Made by a program: the position numbers and the translations under genes
In this document: piece by piece, positions 24,214 to 34,716 of the stretch
How positions within the stretch are numbered: position 1 is the stretch's first letter
Layout: the number at the start of each line of letters is the position of its first letter
From: an uncultured Pelagibacteraceae bacterium
Lineage (GTDB): Bacteria; Pseudomonadota; Alphaproteobacteria; Pelagibacterales; Pelagibacteraceae
DNA length: 57,231 nt
Reading direction: 5' to 3'
Assembly: GCA_902578175.1 (NCBI GenBank)
Contig: CACHBY010000002.1
Coordinates: 1 to 57,231 of the forward strand
Notes under the pieces: generated by a model
The model's database searches: none
What the model was told of the DNA's origin: nothing
Seen by the model: only the letters and a program-made list of their open reading frames with translations

Positions 24214-25988
24214 TAGTATACCCGCTCTTGTGGTGGAAAATATTGAACTTCATTGGTCAAAGTTGACTTGTGAACTGGTCTGTAACTAATTTTTGTATTT
24301 TTTCCGTCACACCAAGCAAGCGTATGTTGCATAAACTTTTCATCATCTCTTTTTGGATAATCGTCTCGTGCATGCGCTCCTCTGCTTTCTTTTCTGTGAT
24401 ATGCAGATTCTACTGTCGTTACTGCTTGTCTAATTAAATTATCAAATTCTAAAGTTTCAACTAAATCGGTATTAAACACTAAAGATCTATCCTTAACAGA
24501 AATAGAGTCCATTCCATCATAAGTTTTTCTAATATCGTCAACACCTTCTTTTAAATTTTTTTCTGTTCTAAATACTGCGCATTTAGATTGCATTGTTTTT
24601 TGCATTGAAAGTCTAAGCTCTGCAGTACTATTACTTCCATCTGCATTTCTTAATTTATCAAATCTATCTAAACATTTTTGTGTCTCAGACTCAGGTATTT
24701 CTTCATGAGGAGTTCCAGGTTTGACTACTTCTGCCGCTCTTTTTGCTGCTGCTCTTCCAAATACTACTAAATCAATTAGTGAATTAGAACCAAGTCTATT
24801 TGCACCATGAACAGAAACACATGCTGCTTCTCCTATAGCCATCAGACCCGGAACAGTTTTTTCTGAACCATTAACAGTTAAAACTTCAGCTTTATAATTT
24901 GTTGGAATTCCTCCCATATTATAATGAACTGTTGGTACAACTGGTATAGGCTCTTTAGTTACATCTACATTTGCAAATAATCTTGCAGCATCAGTAATTC
25001 CTGGAAGTCTACTTTCAATGATATCTTTATCTAGATGACTTAAGTTTAAATTAACATGATCTTGATCTTTTCCTACACCTCTTCCTTCATTTATTTCAAT
25101 AGACATTGATCTACTAACAACATCTCTTGATGCTAGATCTTTTGCATTTGGAGCATATCTTTCCATAAATCTTTCACCCTTAGAGTTTGTTAAATAACCA
25201 CCCTCTCCTCGAGCACCTTCTGTTATTAATGTGCCATGACCATATATTCCTGTTGGATGAAATTGCACAAACTCCATATCCTGAAGGGGTAATCCAGCTC
25301 TTAAAACCATTGCATTTCCATCTCCTGTACAAGTATGTGCAGAAGTAGCTGAATAATAAACCTTCCCATATCCACCAGTTGCTATAATTACAGTATGTGC
25401 TCTGAATCTATGGATTGTTCCATCATTTAAATTCCAAGCAATTAATCCTTTACAAGCTCCATCTTTCATTAAAAGATCTAATGCAAAATATTCAATAAAA
25501 AATTCAGTGTTATGTTTTAAAGCCTGTCCATAAAGTGTATGAAGAATTGCATGACCAGTTCTATCTGCTGCAGCACATGTTCTTTGTACAATTCCGTTTC
25601 CATAATTTTTTGTCATTCCACCAAAAGGTCTTTGATAGATTTTTCCTTCTTCAGTTCTACTGAATGGAACTCCATATTTTTCTAATTCTAAAACTGCTTT
25701 TGGAGCTTCTTTACATAAATATTCAATACTATCTTGATCTCCTAACCAATCTGCACCTTTGACCGTATCATACATGTGCCATCTCCAGTCATCTTCTCCC
25801 ATGTTTCCAAGCGCAGCTGAGATGCCTCCTTGTGCAGCAGATGTGTGACTTCTAGTTGGAAATACTTTTGAAATACAGGCTGTTTTCAATCCAGCTTCAC
25901 TCAATCCAACAGCAGCTCTCAAGCCAGATCCCCCAGCTCCTAAGACAACTACATCATATTCATGATCTATAATATTATAAACGCTCAT
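24213..25988 (-). CDS. sdhA: Succinate dehydrogenase flavoprotein subunit
   Basis: The 591-residue catalytic subunit of complex II. The FAD-binding [10 protein letters not shown] lies at 17-26, His48 in [10 protein letters not shown] is the expected covalent FAD attachment residue, and active-site HPTGIYGHG and [11 protein letters not shown] are intact. Its start overlaps the sdhD stop by one base. Length and motifs are standard. Confidence 0.98.
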   Translation of the reverse strand: MSVYNIIDHEYDVVVLGAGGSGLRAAVGLSEAGLKTACISKVFPTRSHTSAAQGGISAALGNMGEDDWRWHMYDTVKGADWLGDQDSIEYLCKEAPKAVLELEKYGVPFSRTEEGKIYQRPFGGMTKNYGNGIVQRTCAAADRTGHAILHTLYGQALKHNTEFFIEYFALDLLMKDGACKGLIAWNLNDGTIHRFRAHTVIIATGGYGKVYYSATSAHTCTGDGNAMVLRAGLPLQDMEFVQFHPTGIYGHGTLITEGARGEGGYLTNSKGERFMERYAPNAKDLASRDVVSRSMSIEINEGRGVGKDQDHVNLNLSHLDKDIIESRLPGITDAARLFANVDVTKEPIPVVPTVHYNMGGIPTNYKAEVLTVNGSEKTVPGLMAIGEAACVSVHGANRLGSNSLIDLVVFGRAAAKRAAEVVKPGTPHEEIPESETQKCLDRFDKLRNADGSNSTAELRLSMQKTMQSKCAVFRTEKNLKEGVDDIRKTYDGMDSISVKDRSLVFNTDLVETLEFDNLIRQAVTTVESAYHRKESRGAHARDDYPKRDDEKFMQHTLAWCDGKNTKISYRPVHKSTLTNEVQYFPPQERVY

Positions 25989-26314
25989 TATTTTAGATTA
26001 AGTAAAATTATTATTGTTAATAGTGGTATGATTATAGCAGAAATATAGAGAAGTCTGTTTGCGACATATTTGGTTTTTTCGTTGGAAATATAGTCCTCAA
26101 AAACCTCACTAATACTTAAAGCAGAAAAAAAATAAGCAAAAATTAAAAATATACTAAATATAAACTTATTTGTTTTATTTGAAAAAAAACTAACTACTTC
26201 AGAATAATCTCCATCATAAATTGATATGAAATTAATTATAAACCAAAACATTAAAGGGACTAAAATTATTGATGATAATTTTAAAAATACCCATTTTTTT
26301 GTAGCTAAATTCAT
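25988..26314 (-). CDS. sdhD: Succinate dehydrogenase membrane anchor subunit
   Basis: A 108-residue hydrophobic protein with three predicted transmembrane segments, placed between sdhC and sdhA. Sequence similarity to known SdhD is weak and the assignment rests largely on position. A longer frame starts with TTG at 26335 and overlaps sdhC by 20 bp; I prefer ATG at 26314 ([10 protein letters not shown]), one base after the sdhC stop. It helps bind haem b and quinone in complex II. Confidence 0.85.
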   Translation of the reverse strand: MNLATKKWVFLKLSSIILVPLMFWFIINFISIYDGDYSEVVSFFSNKTNKFIFSIFLIFAYFFSALSISEVFEDYISNEKTKYVANRLLYISAIIIPLLTIIILLNLK

Positions 26315-26315
26315 A

Positions 26316-26699
26316 TTAAAAAAAATTTTTTCCAATTAAGTAAAATAAAATTGTTAAAATTAATGAACCAAAGATCACCATCAAACCTGTGATACGAGTA
26401 GTCTTTAGTTCGTAGCCATGACCCATATCCATAATTAAATGTCTAATTTCACTGAGAATTTGAAAACTAAAAGACCAAACTAATCCTATTACAACAAATT
26501 TTCCAAGAAACGAATTCAAAAAAAGATTTATCAAATCATATTTAGGTTCTCCTAAAACTAACCAAGAGGCCCAGACGCAAACTAAAGTTATTGCTATGAT
26601 ATTAATTATTCCAGTAATTCTATGTGAAATAGATACAAGCGATGATATGTGCCATCTATAAATTTGTATATGAGGAGAAAGAGGTCTTTTACTTTCCAT
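26316..26699 (-). CDS. sdhC: Succinate dehydrogenase cytochrome b556 subunit
   Basis: 127 residues. The SdhC N-terminal signature RPLSPHIQIYRWHISSLVSI is clear, followed by SHRITG (His26, Arg27) and, in the second half, RHLIMDMGHGYE with the likely haem-ligand histidine. Three transmembrane helices are visible. It begins inside the end of asd (11-bp overlap), so sdhCDAB transcription probably continues from asd or starts within it. Confidence 0.95.
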   Translation of the reverse strand: MESKRPLSPHIQIYRWHISSLVSISHRITGIINIIAITLVCVWASWLVLGEPKYDLINLFLNSFLGKFVVIGLVWSFSFQILSEIRHLIMDMGHGYELKTTRITGLMVIFGSLILTILFYLIGKNFF

Positions 26700-27696
26700 A
26701 AAAATTATTTTTTATTAATGTTTCCGCAATTTCAACCGCATTTAAGGCTGCACCTCTAAGTAAGTTATCTGATACAATCCACATATTTAAACAATTCTTT
26801 TTAGTCTTATCCTCTCTAATTCTAGAAATAAATGTCTCATCTTTTCCTGTCGCTTCAAGTGGAGTTGAATATCCTCCATCTTTTCTCTCATCAATAACTT
26901 TGCAGCCTTCCATTTTTTCAAGACATTCTTTAATTTGATCAATTGTAAATTCTTTTTCTAATTCTAAATTTACAGCTTCAGAATGAGAAACTAAAACAGG
27001 TACTCTTACACAAGTTGCTGATAATTCAATATTTTGATCTAGAATTTTTTTAGTCTCATTAGTCATTTTTAATTCCTCTTTCGTATACCCATCATCAGCA
27101 AAAACATCGATATGTGGAATTAAATTAAATGTAATTTGTTTTGTAAAATTTTTTGACTCAATTTTTTTGTTTTCTAATGCTAGTTTTGTCTGTTCAACTA
27201 ATTCGTCCATTGGTGCTTTACCTCCACCAGATACAGATTGATAAGTAGCTACAACAACTCTTTTTATTTTAAATAAATCATGAATTGGTTTTAGTGGTAA
27301 AACTAATTGTGCAGTTGAGCAGTTAGGGTTAGCAATAATATTTTTTTTTATATTTTTTAAGTCATCAGCATTTACTTGAGGTACAATTAAAGGAACATCA
27401 GGATCCATTCTATAAAAACTAGAATTGTCTATTACAATACTATGATTTGCTGCTTTAGAGGCATAAGCTTCTGAAATTTTTCCACCTGCTGCAAAAAAAG
27501 TAATTTTTGCTTTTGAAAAATCAAAAGTCTCTAAATTTTCAACTTCTATGTCTTTACCTTTAAAATTAATTTTTGAACCAGCACTTCTTTCAGATGCAAC
27601 TAAATAAACTTCCGAAATAGGCAAATTTTTCCTCTCAAGCACTTCTAGTACTTTTCTTCCAACATTGCCTGTGGCTCCAACTATAGCTATATTCAT
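26689..27696 (-). CDS. asd: Aspartate-semialdehyde dehydrogenase
   Basis: A 335-residue enzyme that makes L-aspartate 4-semialdehyde, the branch point to lysine/diaminopimelate, threonine and methionine. NADP-binding GATGNVGRKV lies at 7-16, catalytic Cys126 is in NPNCSTAQ, and SVSGGGKAPMDEL follows. It overlaps sdhC by 11 bp and starts 15 bp after dmdA. dapF, a later step of lysine synthesis, is elsewhere in the window at 39369. Confidence 0.96.
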   Translation of the reverse strand: MNIAIVGATGNVGRKVLEVLERKNLPISEVYLVASERSAGSKINFKGKDIEVENLETFDFSKAKITFFAAGGKISEAYASKAANHSIVIDNSSFYRMDPDVPLIVPQVNADDLKNIKKNIIANPNCSTAQLVLPLKPIHDLFKIKRVVVATYQSVSGGGKAPMDELVEQTKLALENKKIESKNFTKQITFNLIPHIDVFADDGYTKEELKMTNETKKILDQNIELSATCVRVPVLVSHSEAVNLELEKEFTIDQIKECLEKMEGCKVIDERKDGGYSTPLEATGKDETFISRIREDKTKKNCLNMWIVSDNLLRGAALNAVEIAETLIKNNFYGK

Positions 27697-27711
27697 GATG
27701 AGGTTGTTATA

Positions 27712-28821
27712 CTAAATGAAAGGTAAATCGCAAACTTTTCCAACGCAATTATGTCCATTTACAACAACTTTTATATTTTGCTCAGGATTCCAGTATTCTT
27801 TTTGCATCATAGCTATACCAATTACTTTTTTGAAGTGAGGTGAATAGCAGGCAGATCTTAATTCTCCAATTACGTTGTTGTTATCATCTGTCAAATCTAG
27901 AGAACCAGTCACACTAATTTCATCTATATCAATTTTGATACCCATTAACTTTTTGGTAATTCCGTCTTCTTTTATTTTTATTAATTTTTCCTTACCCAAA
28001 AATTTTACATCACTATCTAAATTAACATACTTATCGAAACCACACTCAAGCGGGTTATCATTGTTATCCATATCGTTTCCAAATGATAAAAGAGCACTTT
28101 CAATTCTCTCTATTAAATTAGGGCATCCTGGTTTAACATTAAATTCTTTACCAACTTCAAATAAATGATCATATAACTTTTGACCAGCCTCGGTATTTTG
28201 GACATAAATTTCATAACCACCTTGCTTAGACCAACCTGATTGTGCAATTAAATGATCAACTCCCTCAAAATTAAAATAATCAAATCCAAAAAATTTTAAT
28301 TTAGTAATTTTTTCTCCAAATACTTTTTCCATTAACTTAAATGATTTTGGGCCTTGAACAGCCATAATATCTACATTTGGTTCAATGATTTTAACATCAA
28401 ATTTATTTCCAATTGCTAATCCTTTTGCAAATAAAATTACATCAGAGTCTGCAATAGATATCCACCACTTCTCCTGATTTAATCTCAACACCACAGGGTC
28501 ATTAATTAATCCAGCCTGGTCATCTATAATTGGACAATAATAACATCTGCCATCTTTAGATTTAGATAAATCTCTACAAGTCATTAATTGAACTAATTTA
28601 GCTGAATCTTTTCCTGAAATTTCAACTTGCCTTTCTGCGGCAACATCCCAAATTTGAACATGCTCTTTTAAGTGATGATAAGAATCTTCTACAGATCCAA
28701 ACGCTGCCGGTAGCAACATATGATTATAGATTGTATAAGCCGTAACACCTTGTTTTTCTATTCTTGAAGTATAAGGTGTACCTCGAAGTCTCCTAGATTT
28801 TGCTATTGAATAATTTTTCAT
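27712..28821 (-). CDS. dmdA: Dimethylsulfoniopropionate (DMSP) demethylase
   Basis: A 369-residue folate-dependent enzyme that moves a methyl group from DMSP to tetrahydrofolate, leaving methylmercaptopropionate. It belongs to the GcvT/aminomethyltransferase superfamily, but I recognise it over its whole length as SAR11-type DmdA: N-terminal [66 protein letters not shown] and the terminal CDLPFI. No gcvH or gcvP is nearby. It is the last gene of dmdC-dmdB-hydrolase-dmdA and overlaps the hydrolase stop by 4 bp (ATGA). Confidence 0.93.
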   Translation of the reverse strand: MKNYSIAKSRRLRGTPYTSRIEKQGVTAYTIYNHMLLPAAFGSVEDSYHHLKEHVQIWDVAAERQVEISGKDSAKLVQLMTCRDLSKSKDGRCYYCPIIDDQAGLINDPVVLRLNQEKWWISIADSDVILFAKGLAIGNKFDVKIIEPNVDIMAVQGPKSFKLMEKVFGEKITKLKFFGFDYFNFEGVDHLIAQSGWSKQGGYEIYVQNTEAGQKLYDHLFEVGKEFNVKPGCPNLIERIESALLSFGNDMDNNDNPLECGFDKYVNLDSDVKFLGKEKLIKIKEDGITKKLMGIKIDIDEISVTGSLDLTDDNNNVIGELRSACYSPHFKKVIGIAMMQKEYWNPEQNIKVVVNGHNCVGKVCDLPFI

Positions 28822-29594
28822 TTATTTAAAAATTCTAAAACCTTGTCCCGCATTTCAAATGCTTTTTCAATCATAATCATATGTCCACATCCTTCAATTA
28901 CATGAACTGTTGGATTTTTGATCAATTGCGAAAATTTTTTTCCAGAATCTAAGTTGACCATTTTGTCTAAAGAACCAAAAACAAACATTGATGGAACTTC
29001 GATAGTTCCAGCTGCAGTTGATCCATTTTTGTAATTATTACAAGCTATAAGATCCACAGCAAGTATTTCACTTATATCTTTTGGGGATTGAATAATTCTT
29101 TCAACTGGATTTCCACCTATAAATTTTTTTGAACCCTCATATCCCCACTTCATCATTAATTTTACTGCATCAGAATCTCCGTTTTCTGCAAGCTCAATCA
29201 AATCAGGATGAACAGGCATTTTATTAGATCCACCTATAAAAACTAATTTTTTTAATCTTTTTTTGTATCTGTGCGAATACTCAAGTATTTCTAGACACCC
29301 CTGTGAGTGACCAACTAAAATTAAACTTTTAAGATCTAAAGTATCAAATACAAGTTCCAACCATTCTGCTATTTCTTCAATAGTTTTTAAACATGGGCCC
29401 TCAGAATTTCCATGTCCTGGTAAATCAATAGATAATACATTGAAATTATTATTAGAAAAAAATTGCTCACTCAATGACCAAACAATATGTGATAAGCCAC
29501 TTCCATGAAGAAAAACAATGGTATTTTTGTTTTTATCTATACCTTTACCGTTGTCTGAAGCAAAAATACTTTTATTTTCTATCTCAAATATCAA
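28818..29594 (-). CDS. Alpha/beta hydrolase in the DMSP cluster
   Basis: A 258-residue alpha/beta hydrolase with a complete triad by motif: Ser97 in GHSQG, Asp210 in FGSLDKMVN and His238 in GCGHMIM. The oxyanion region HGSG is at 30-33 and DLPGHGNS at 57-64. The start is TTG at 29594, since no early in-frame ATG exists. It sits between dmdB (8-bp gap) and dmdA (4-bp overlap), so it is almost certainly cotranscribed with DMSP catabolism. A role as thioesterase or C-C/C-S hydrolase acting on a pathway intermediate is only inference. Confidence 0.85.
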   Translation of the reverse strand: MIFEIENKSIFASDNGKGIDKNKNTIVFLHGSGLSHIVWSLSEQFFSNNNFNVLSIDLPGHGNSEGPCLKTIEEIAEWLELVFDTLDLKSLILVGHSQGCLEILEYSHRYKKRLKKLVFIGGSNKMPVHPDLIELAENGDSDAVKLMMKWGYEGSKKFIGGNPVERIIQSPKDISEILAVDLIACNNYKNGSTAAGTIEVPSMFVFGSLDKMVNLDSGKKFSQLIKNPTVHVIEGCGHMIMIEKAFEMRDKVLEFLNK

Positions 29595-29602
29595 TTAAAT
29601 TC

Positions 29603-31219
29603 CTAAACTTTTTTTCTCAGCTCAAACTTCTGTATTTTTCCAGTTGATGTTTTAGGTAGTTCACAAAAAATAACCTTTTTAGGAACTTTAAATCCAGCTA
29701 AAGTATCTTTACAAAAATCAATTAATTCTTTTTCAGTAGCAGGCTTATCTTGAACCATCTCTATAAAAGCACAAGGAACCTCACCCCATTTTTCATCTGG
29801 TTTGGCAACTACGGCTGCTATTGAAACTGAAGGATGTTTAGATAATGTATTCTCAATTTCTATTGATGAAATATTTTCTCCACCTGAAATAATAATATCC
29901 TTAGATCTATCTTGAATTTTTATATACCCATCAGGAAACATGACTGCCAAGTCACCACTATGAAACCATCCATTTTTCATTGCTTTGTCAGTAGCTTCTT
30001 TGTCTTTAAAGTAACCTTTCATTACCACATTTCCTCTAATCATGATCTCACCGATAGTTTTTCCATCTTTAGGAACTTCTTTCATCGTCTCTGGATCTAA
30101 AATGGTTACTCCTTCTGTATTAGGATACCTTACTCCTTGTCTAGCTTTAATCTCATTTTGTCTATCCTCATCTAAGTCATTCCATCCATCATTCCACGCA
30201 CATTGAGTAACATGACCATATGTTTCGGTAAGACCATAAACATGCATAACCTCAAACCCAAGCGATTTCATTTTTTTAAAAATAATACTTGGAGGAGGTG
30301 CTCCAGCAGTTAGGACGTAAACTTTATGTTTTAATTTTTTTTTATCACTTTCAGGAGCTCCTGTTATCATGTTCAAAACTATCGGTGCTCCTCCAAAATG
30401 AGTAATGTCATATTTATCAATAAGATCAAAAATTTTCTTAACATCAATATTCCTTAAGCAAATTGTTCTTCCATTTAACATCGGAACTGTCCATGGATAG
30501 CACCAGCCATTACAATGGAACATAGGCACAACTGTTAAAAAGTTTAAACGATTAGGCATGTTCCAAGCAACAGTACTTCCTGTAGACATTAAGTACGCAC
30601 CTCTATGATGATAGACAACACCTTTTGGATTGCCAGTTGTACCTGAAGTATAACTTAAAGATATTGCTTGCCATTCATCATCAGGCATTTTCCAATCAAA
30701 GTTCTCCTCTCCGGTATTTAAAAAACTTTCGTATTCTAAATCTCCAATTTTTTCTAATTTTGATTGATCAGCATGTTTGTCATTAATATCTATAACAGTG
30801 ATTTCTTTATTTAAATTTTTTAAAGCTTTTTTTACTTCTACATGTAGTTGTCTATCTACAACCAATACCTTTGCATCACTGTGATTTAAAATGTAATTAA
30901 TTGTATTTGCATCTAATCTTATATTTATTGTGTTTAAGACAGCTCCTGTCATTGGAACTGAATAGTGCGCTTCAAATATTTCAGGAGTATTAAAAGCTAA
31001 AAAAGATACTGTATCTCCTTTTTTGATACCAATTTTAGAAAGTGCGCTAGCAAACTTTACCGCTCTTTTATATACTTCATTCCAGGTATAGCTTCTATCC
31101 TCATAAACTATAGCTTCATAATCAGGATAAACATCTTTGGCTCTTTGCAAAAATGTTAATGGTGTTAATGGAACATGATTTGCATTATTTTTATCTAGAT
31201 TTATATCGTAATGATTCAT
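29603..31219 (-). CDS. dmdB: Methylmercaptopropionate-CoA ligase (DmdB-type acyl-CoA synthetase)
   Basis: A 538-residue AMP-forming acyl-CoA synthetase. The phosphate-binding loop TSGTTGNPKG lies at 191-200, an adenylate motif HVYGLTETYG and GWFHSGDLAVMFPDGYIKIQDRSKD follow, and the catalytic lysine is Lys528 in TSTGKIQ. The family alone covers many medium-chain substrates; the assignment to methylmercaptopropionate rests on its place between dmdC and dmdA. It lies 2 bp after dmdC. Confidence 0.85.
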   Translation of the reverse strand: MNHYDINLDKNNANHVPLTPLTFLQRAKDVYPDYEAIVYEDRSYTWNEVYKRAVKFASALSKIGIKKGDTVSFLAFNTPEIFEAHYSVPMTGAVLNTINIRLDANTINYILNHSDAKVLVVDRQLHVEVKKALKNLNKEITVIDINDKHADQSKLEKIGDLEYESFLNTGEENFDWKMPDDEWQAISLSYTSGTTGNPKGVVYHHRGAYLMSTGSTVAWNMPNRLNFLTVVPMFHCNGWCYPWTVPMLNGRTICLRNIDVKKIFDLIDKYDITHFGGAPIVLNMITGAPESDKKKLKHKVYVLTAGAPPPSIIFKKMKSLGFEVMHVYGLTETYGHVTQCAWNDGWNDLDEDRQNEIKARQGVRYPNTEGVTILDPETMKEVPKDGKTIGEIMIRGNVVMKGYFKDKEATDKAMKNGWFHSGDLAVMFPDGYIKIQDRSKDIIISGGENISSIEIENTLSKHPSVSIAAVVAKPDEKWGEVPCAFIEMVQDKPATEKELIDFCKDTLAGFKVPKKVIFCELPKTSTGKIQKFELRKKV

Positions 31220-31221
31220 TA

Positions 31222-32985
31222 CTAATTAAATTTAAATTTCATTATATTGGAGCTACCTGAAACTGCAGATTTATAATGATATTCTGCTCTTGGTAATACC
31301 TTTTCAAAGTAAAATGTAGCTGTGTTAATCTTTTCTGAATAAAACTCTTTATTTTCATCATAATCTTTGAAACTGATTTCTAAAACTTTTATCCATGAAA
31401 AAGCTATTGAAATATAACCAAGTGTTTTTAAATAATCATTTGCGGCTGCAGAAACATCATCTTTCTCAATTTTACTTTTGTCAACAATCCATCCCGTAAA
31501 CTTTGTTAAGATATCAAGATAATACGTAAGATCTTTTGTGAAAGATTTAACTTTATCATGTTTAGTTTCACATTCAGATTTTATCATTTCTAAAAATTTA
31601 GAAATTACATCACCATTTCTATTTATAAGTTTTCTAAATACTAAATCAGCAGCTTGAACAGAATTAGTTCCTTCATATATTGGTGTGATTCTATTATCTC
31701 TATATAATTGTTCAATACCCTGGTCTTTGGTATAACCATATCCTCCATGGATCTGCATAGCGTCGCTCGTAATCTCCATGGCTAAATCGGTAAATAAAGA
31801 TTTAACCACAGGTGTCATCAACGAAACAAAATCAGAAGCTTCCTTTTTAATTTTTTCATTTGTATGATAAAGACTAACTTCAGTTTGTTGAGATAACCAA
31901 AAGCATAAAGCTCTTTCTCCTTCAATTATTGATTTCATATTTAACAAAGTTCTTCTTATATCCGCATGTTCAATAATGAAATCCGCACCATTAGTAGATT
32001 TAGAATTATTAGTTTTTCCTTGTTTTCTCTCTTTTGCGTAAGCAAGTGAATTTTGGTAAGCGATTTCTGAAATACCCAATCCTTGTATTCCAACTACAAT
32101 TCTCTCCAGATTCATCATAGTGAACATTGCATTTAAGCCTTTGTCCTTTGGACCAATCATATATCCTGTTGCCTCATCAAAGTTTAAAACACAAGTTGCT
32201 GAGCCTTTGATACCCATTTTTGTTTCAATAGATCCTGTTGATATTCCATTTCTTTGCCCAACAGACCCATCTTGATTTACTAAAAACTTAGGTACTAAAA
32301 ATAAACTTATTCCTTTTGTTCCTTGAGGAGAGTCGGTTGATCTTGCTAAAACTAAATGAATAATATTTTCTGTTAAATCATGATCACCTGATGTGATAAA
32401 AATTTTTTGACCACTTATTTTATAAGTTCCATCAGATTGATTAACTGCTTTTGTTTTAAGTAAACCTAAATCAGTACCACAAACAGGTTCCGTTAAACAC
32501 ATCGTGCCACTCCACTTGCCTTCTACAATTTTTGGTAAATATTTATCTTTTATTTCATCGGTAGCGTGATGATTAATACAATTATAAGCTCCAATACTTA
32601 ATTCACTATATAGTTTAAACGACAAACTTGCAGAAGATAGCATTTCATCAAAAAAAGCACTGACTGTCTTTGGCATTCCCTGACCACCATATTTTGGATC
32701 ACATGATAATGAAGTCCATCCATCTTCAATGTATTTCTGGTAAGCTTCTTTATATCCTGGCGGTGTTCTAACGACCCCATTTTCTAAAACTGCTGGATTT
32801 TCATCACCTGCTTTGGCGAGTGGTAAAATTATATTTTGATTTATTTTAGCTGCTTCCTCTAAAATATCTTTAACCAAGTCTGGACTTACTTCATTATACC
32901 TTTCAAGATCATTATAATTTTTGTTATCTCTTAATTTTTCATAGAGAAACATCATATCTTTGACAGGTGCAGAATAACTTGGCAT
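31222..32985 (-). CDS. dmdC: Methylmercaptopropionyl-CoA dehydrogenase (DmdC-type acyl-CoA dehydrogenase)
   Basis: A 587-residue FAD-dependent acyl-CoA dehydrogenase of the long form typical of DmdC (ordinary members are about 380). The FAD/substrate signature MCLTEPVCGTDLG lies near 162-174, the catalytic base is Glu438 in YEGTNSVQ, and an extra C-terminal domain of about 120 residues follows. It would oxidise methylmercaptopropionyl-CoA to methylthioacryloyl-CoA. It is first in the dmdC-dmdB-hydrolase-dmdA run, 26 bp after leuB. Confidence 0.86.
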   Translation of the reverse strand: MPSYSAPVKDMMFLYEKLRDNKNYNDLERYNEVSPDLVKDILEEAAKINQNIILPLAKAGDENPAVLENGVVRTPPGYKEAYQKYIEDGWTSLSCDPKYGGQGMPKTVSAFFDEMLSSASLSFKLYSELSIGAYNCINHHATDEIKDKYLPKIVEGKWSGTMCLTEPVCGTDLGLLKTKAVNQSDGTYKISGQKIFITSGDHDLTENIIHLVLARSTDSPQGTKGISLFLVPKFLVNQDGSVGQRNGISTGSIETKMGIKGSATCVLNFDEATGYMIGPKDKGLNAMFTMMNLERIVVGIQGLGISEIAYQNSLAYAKERKQGKTNNSKSTNGADFIIEHADIRRTLLNMKSIIEGERALCFWLSQQTEVSLYHTNEKIKKEASDFVSLMTPVVKSLFTDLAMEITSDAMQIHGGYGYTKDQGIEQLYRDNRITPIYEGTNSVQAADLVFRKLINRNGDVISKFLEMIKSECETKHDKVKSFTKDLTYYLDILTKFTGWIVDKSKIEKDDVSAAANDYLKTLGYISIAFSWIKVLEISFKDYDENKEFYSEKINTATFYFEKVLPRAEYHYKSAVSGSSNIMKFKFN

Positions 32986-33011
32986 TTGAAAACCTTAGAA
33001 TAATTAGTGAT

Positions 33012-34118
33012 TTATTGCAATTTTGAAATTATCGCATCGCCCATTTCTGATGTGGACACTTCTCTCATGCCTTCAGAAAGAATGTCTTTTGTTCTTAAAC
33101 CATCATTTAATACTGCTTGCACTGATTTTTCTAAGGCATCAGCTTCATTATCAAGATCTAAAGAATATCTTAATGCCATTGCAAAACTCAATACAGTTGC
33201 AATTGGATTTGCTAGACCTTTTCCTGCAATATCAGGTGCTGAACCATGTATTGGTTCATACATTGCTCTCATTTCTCCATCTTTATTTTTTGCACCTAAA
33301 GATGCTGAAGGCAACAATCCTAAAGATCCTGTTAGCATTGAAGCTTGATCTGAAAGCATATCACCAAATAAATTATCAGTAACAATCACATCGAATTGTT
33401 TTGGATTTCTAAGTAATTGCATTGCACAATTATCAGCAAGCATGTGACTTAGCTCAACATCTTTATATTCCTTTTTGTGAAGCTCTTGAACTTCTTCTTT
33501 CCATAGTTGTCCAGCTTCCATTACATTAGATTTCTCACAAGATGTAACTTTGTTTGATCTTTTTCTAGCAAGATCAAAAGCAACACGTGCAACTCTAGTA
33601 ATTTCACTAGTAGTATAAGTGTGAGTATTAATTCCTTTTCTTTCACCATTTTCTATTGGTTTAATACCTCTTGGTTCACCAAAATAAATTCCACCTGTTA
33701 ATTCCCTCACAATCATTATGTCTAACCCCGAAACTACTTCTGGTTTAAGTGTTGATGCACCAACTAATTGTTCAAAACATATTGCAGGTCTCAAATTTGC
33801 AAATAATTTTAATTCTTTTCTTAATTTTAATAAAGCTCTCTCAGGTTTTTTTGAAAACTCAATATTATCCCACTTAGGTCCTCCGACTGCACCAAGCATA
33901 ACAACTTCGCTTTCTAAAGCTTTATAAAAAACTTCATCTGTTATAGGCGTACCGTGTTTATCGTAAGAACATCCACCAGCAAGATCTTCATCTATTTCAA
34001 AGTCTAAAGATTTTTTATCATTGAACCAATTAATTATTTTTTTTACTTCTCCAATTACTTCTGGTCCAATACCATCTCCAGGTAATAATAGAATTTTTCT
34101 TTTTTTTACTTTAATCAT
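33012..34118 (-). CDS. leuB: 3-isopropylmalate dehydrogenase
   Basis: A 368-residue NAD-dependent oxidative decarboxylase of leucine synthesis. [11 protein letters not shown] lies at 11-21, [12 protein letters not shown] is the substrate-binding arm, and [16 protein letters not shown] is the family signature with the Mg-binding aspartates. It overlaps the end of leuD by 8 bp. leuA is not in the window. Confidence 0.97.
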   Translation of the reverse strand: MIKVKKRKILLLPGDGIGPEVIGEVKKIINWFNDKKSLDFEIDEDLAGGCSYDKHGTPITDEVFYKALESEVVMLGAVGGPKWDNIEFSKKPERALLKLRKELKLFANLRPAICFEQLVGASTLKPEVVSGLDIMIVRELTGGIYFGEPRGIKPIENGERKGINTHTYTTSEITRVARVAFDLARKRSNKVTSCEKSNVMEAGQLWKEEVQELHKKEYKDVELSHMLADNCAMQLLRNPKQFDVIVTDNLFGDMLSDQASMLTGSLGLLPSASLGAKNKDGEMRAMYEPIHGSAPDIAGKGLANPIATVLSFAMALRYSLDLDNEADALEKSVQAVLNDGLRTKDILSEGMREVSTSEMGDAIISKLQ

Positions 34119-34716
34119 TAAAAATCCAAGGTCTTTTATTTTTTAATTGATTTTCAAAATTTTGAATTTTATCAGATTTTTTTAAAGAAAGAGCTATATC
34201 ATCTAATCCTTCTAACAAACATTTTTTCTTAAATGGATCTATTTCAAATTTAATTTCATTGTTTCCATAAATAATTTTTTGATCATTTAAATCCACAGCT
34301 ATTTCCTCTTTTCTATTAGCATATTCAGAAAGTTCTTTAATTTTTTCTTCTTCAAGGATTATTGGTAAAATTCCATTTTTAAAACAATTACTATAAAAAA
34401 TATCTGCATAACTTGAACTAATCACACAAGTAATTCCAAAGTCCAACAAAGCCCATGGAGCATGCTCTCTTGATGATCCACATCCAAAATTGTTTCCTGC
34501 AATTAAAATTTTAGAGCTATTAAATGGTTCTTGGTTTAATACAAAATCATTGATTTCTTTTCCATTGTCGTCATATCTCATTTCAAAAAATAAATTTTTT
34601 CCAAGTCCAGTTCTTTTTATTGTTTTTAAAAATTGCTTAGGAATAATCATATCTGTATCAATATTTACAATTGGTAAATATGCTGGAATACTTCTTAGTG
34701 TATTAAATTTTTGCAT
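34111..34716 (-). CDS. leuD: 3-isopropylmalate dehydratase small subunit
   Basis: The 201-residue swivelling domain of isopropylmalate isomerase. [21 protein letters not shown] lies near the N-terminus and [22 protein letters not shown] in the middle; both are LeuD hallmarks. It pairs with LeuC to isomerise 2- to 3-isopropylmalate. It abuts leuC and overlaps leuB. Confidence 0.97.
   Translation of the reverse strand: MQKFNTLRSIPAYLPIVNIDTDMIIPKQFLKTIKRTGLGKNLFFEMRYDDNGKEINDFVLNQEPFNSSKILIAGNNFGCGSSREHAPWALLDFGITCVISSSYADIFYSNCFKNGILPIILEEEKIKELSEYANRKEEIAVDLNDQKIIYGNNEIKFEIDPFKKKCLLEGLDDIALSLKKSDKIQNFENQLKNKRPWIFND

Noticed and set aside
27712..28821. Glycine cleavage T protein (gcvT) instead of dmdA
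   Set aside because: Same superfamily, but the protein matches DmdA along its length, lies with dmdB and dmdC, and no gcvH or gcvP is nearby.
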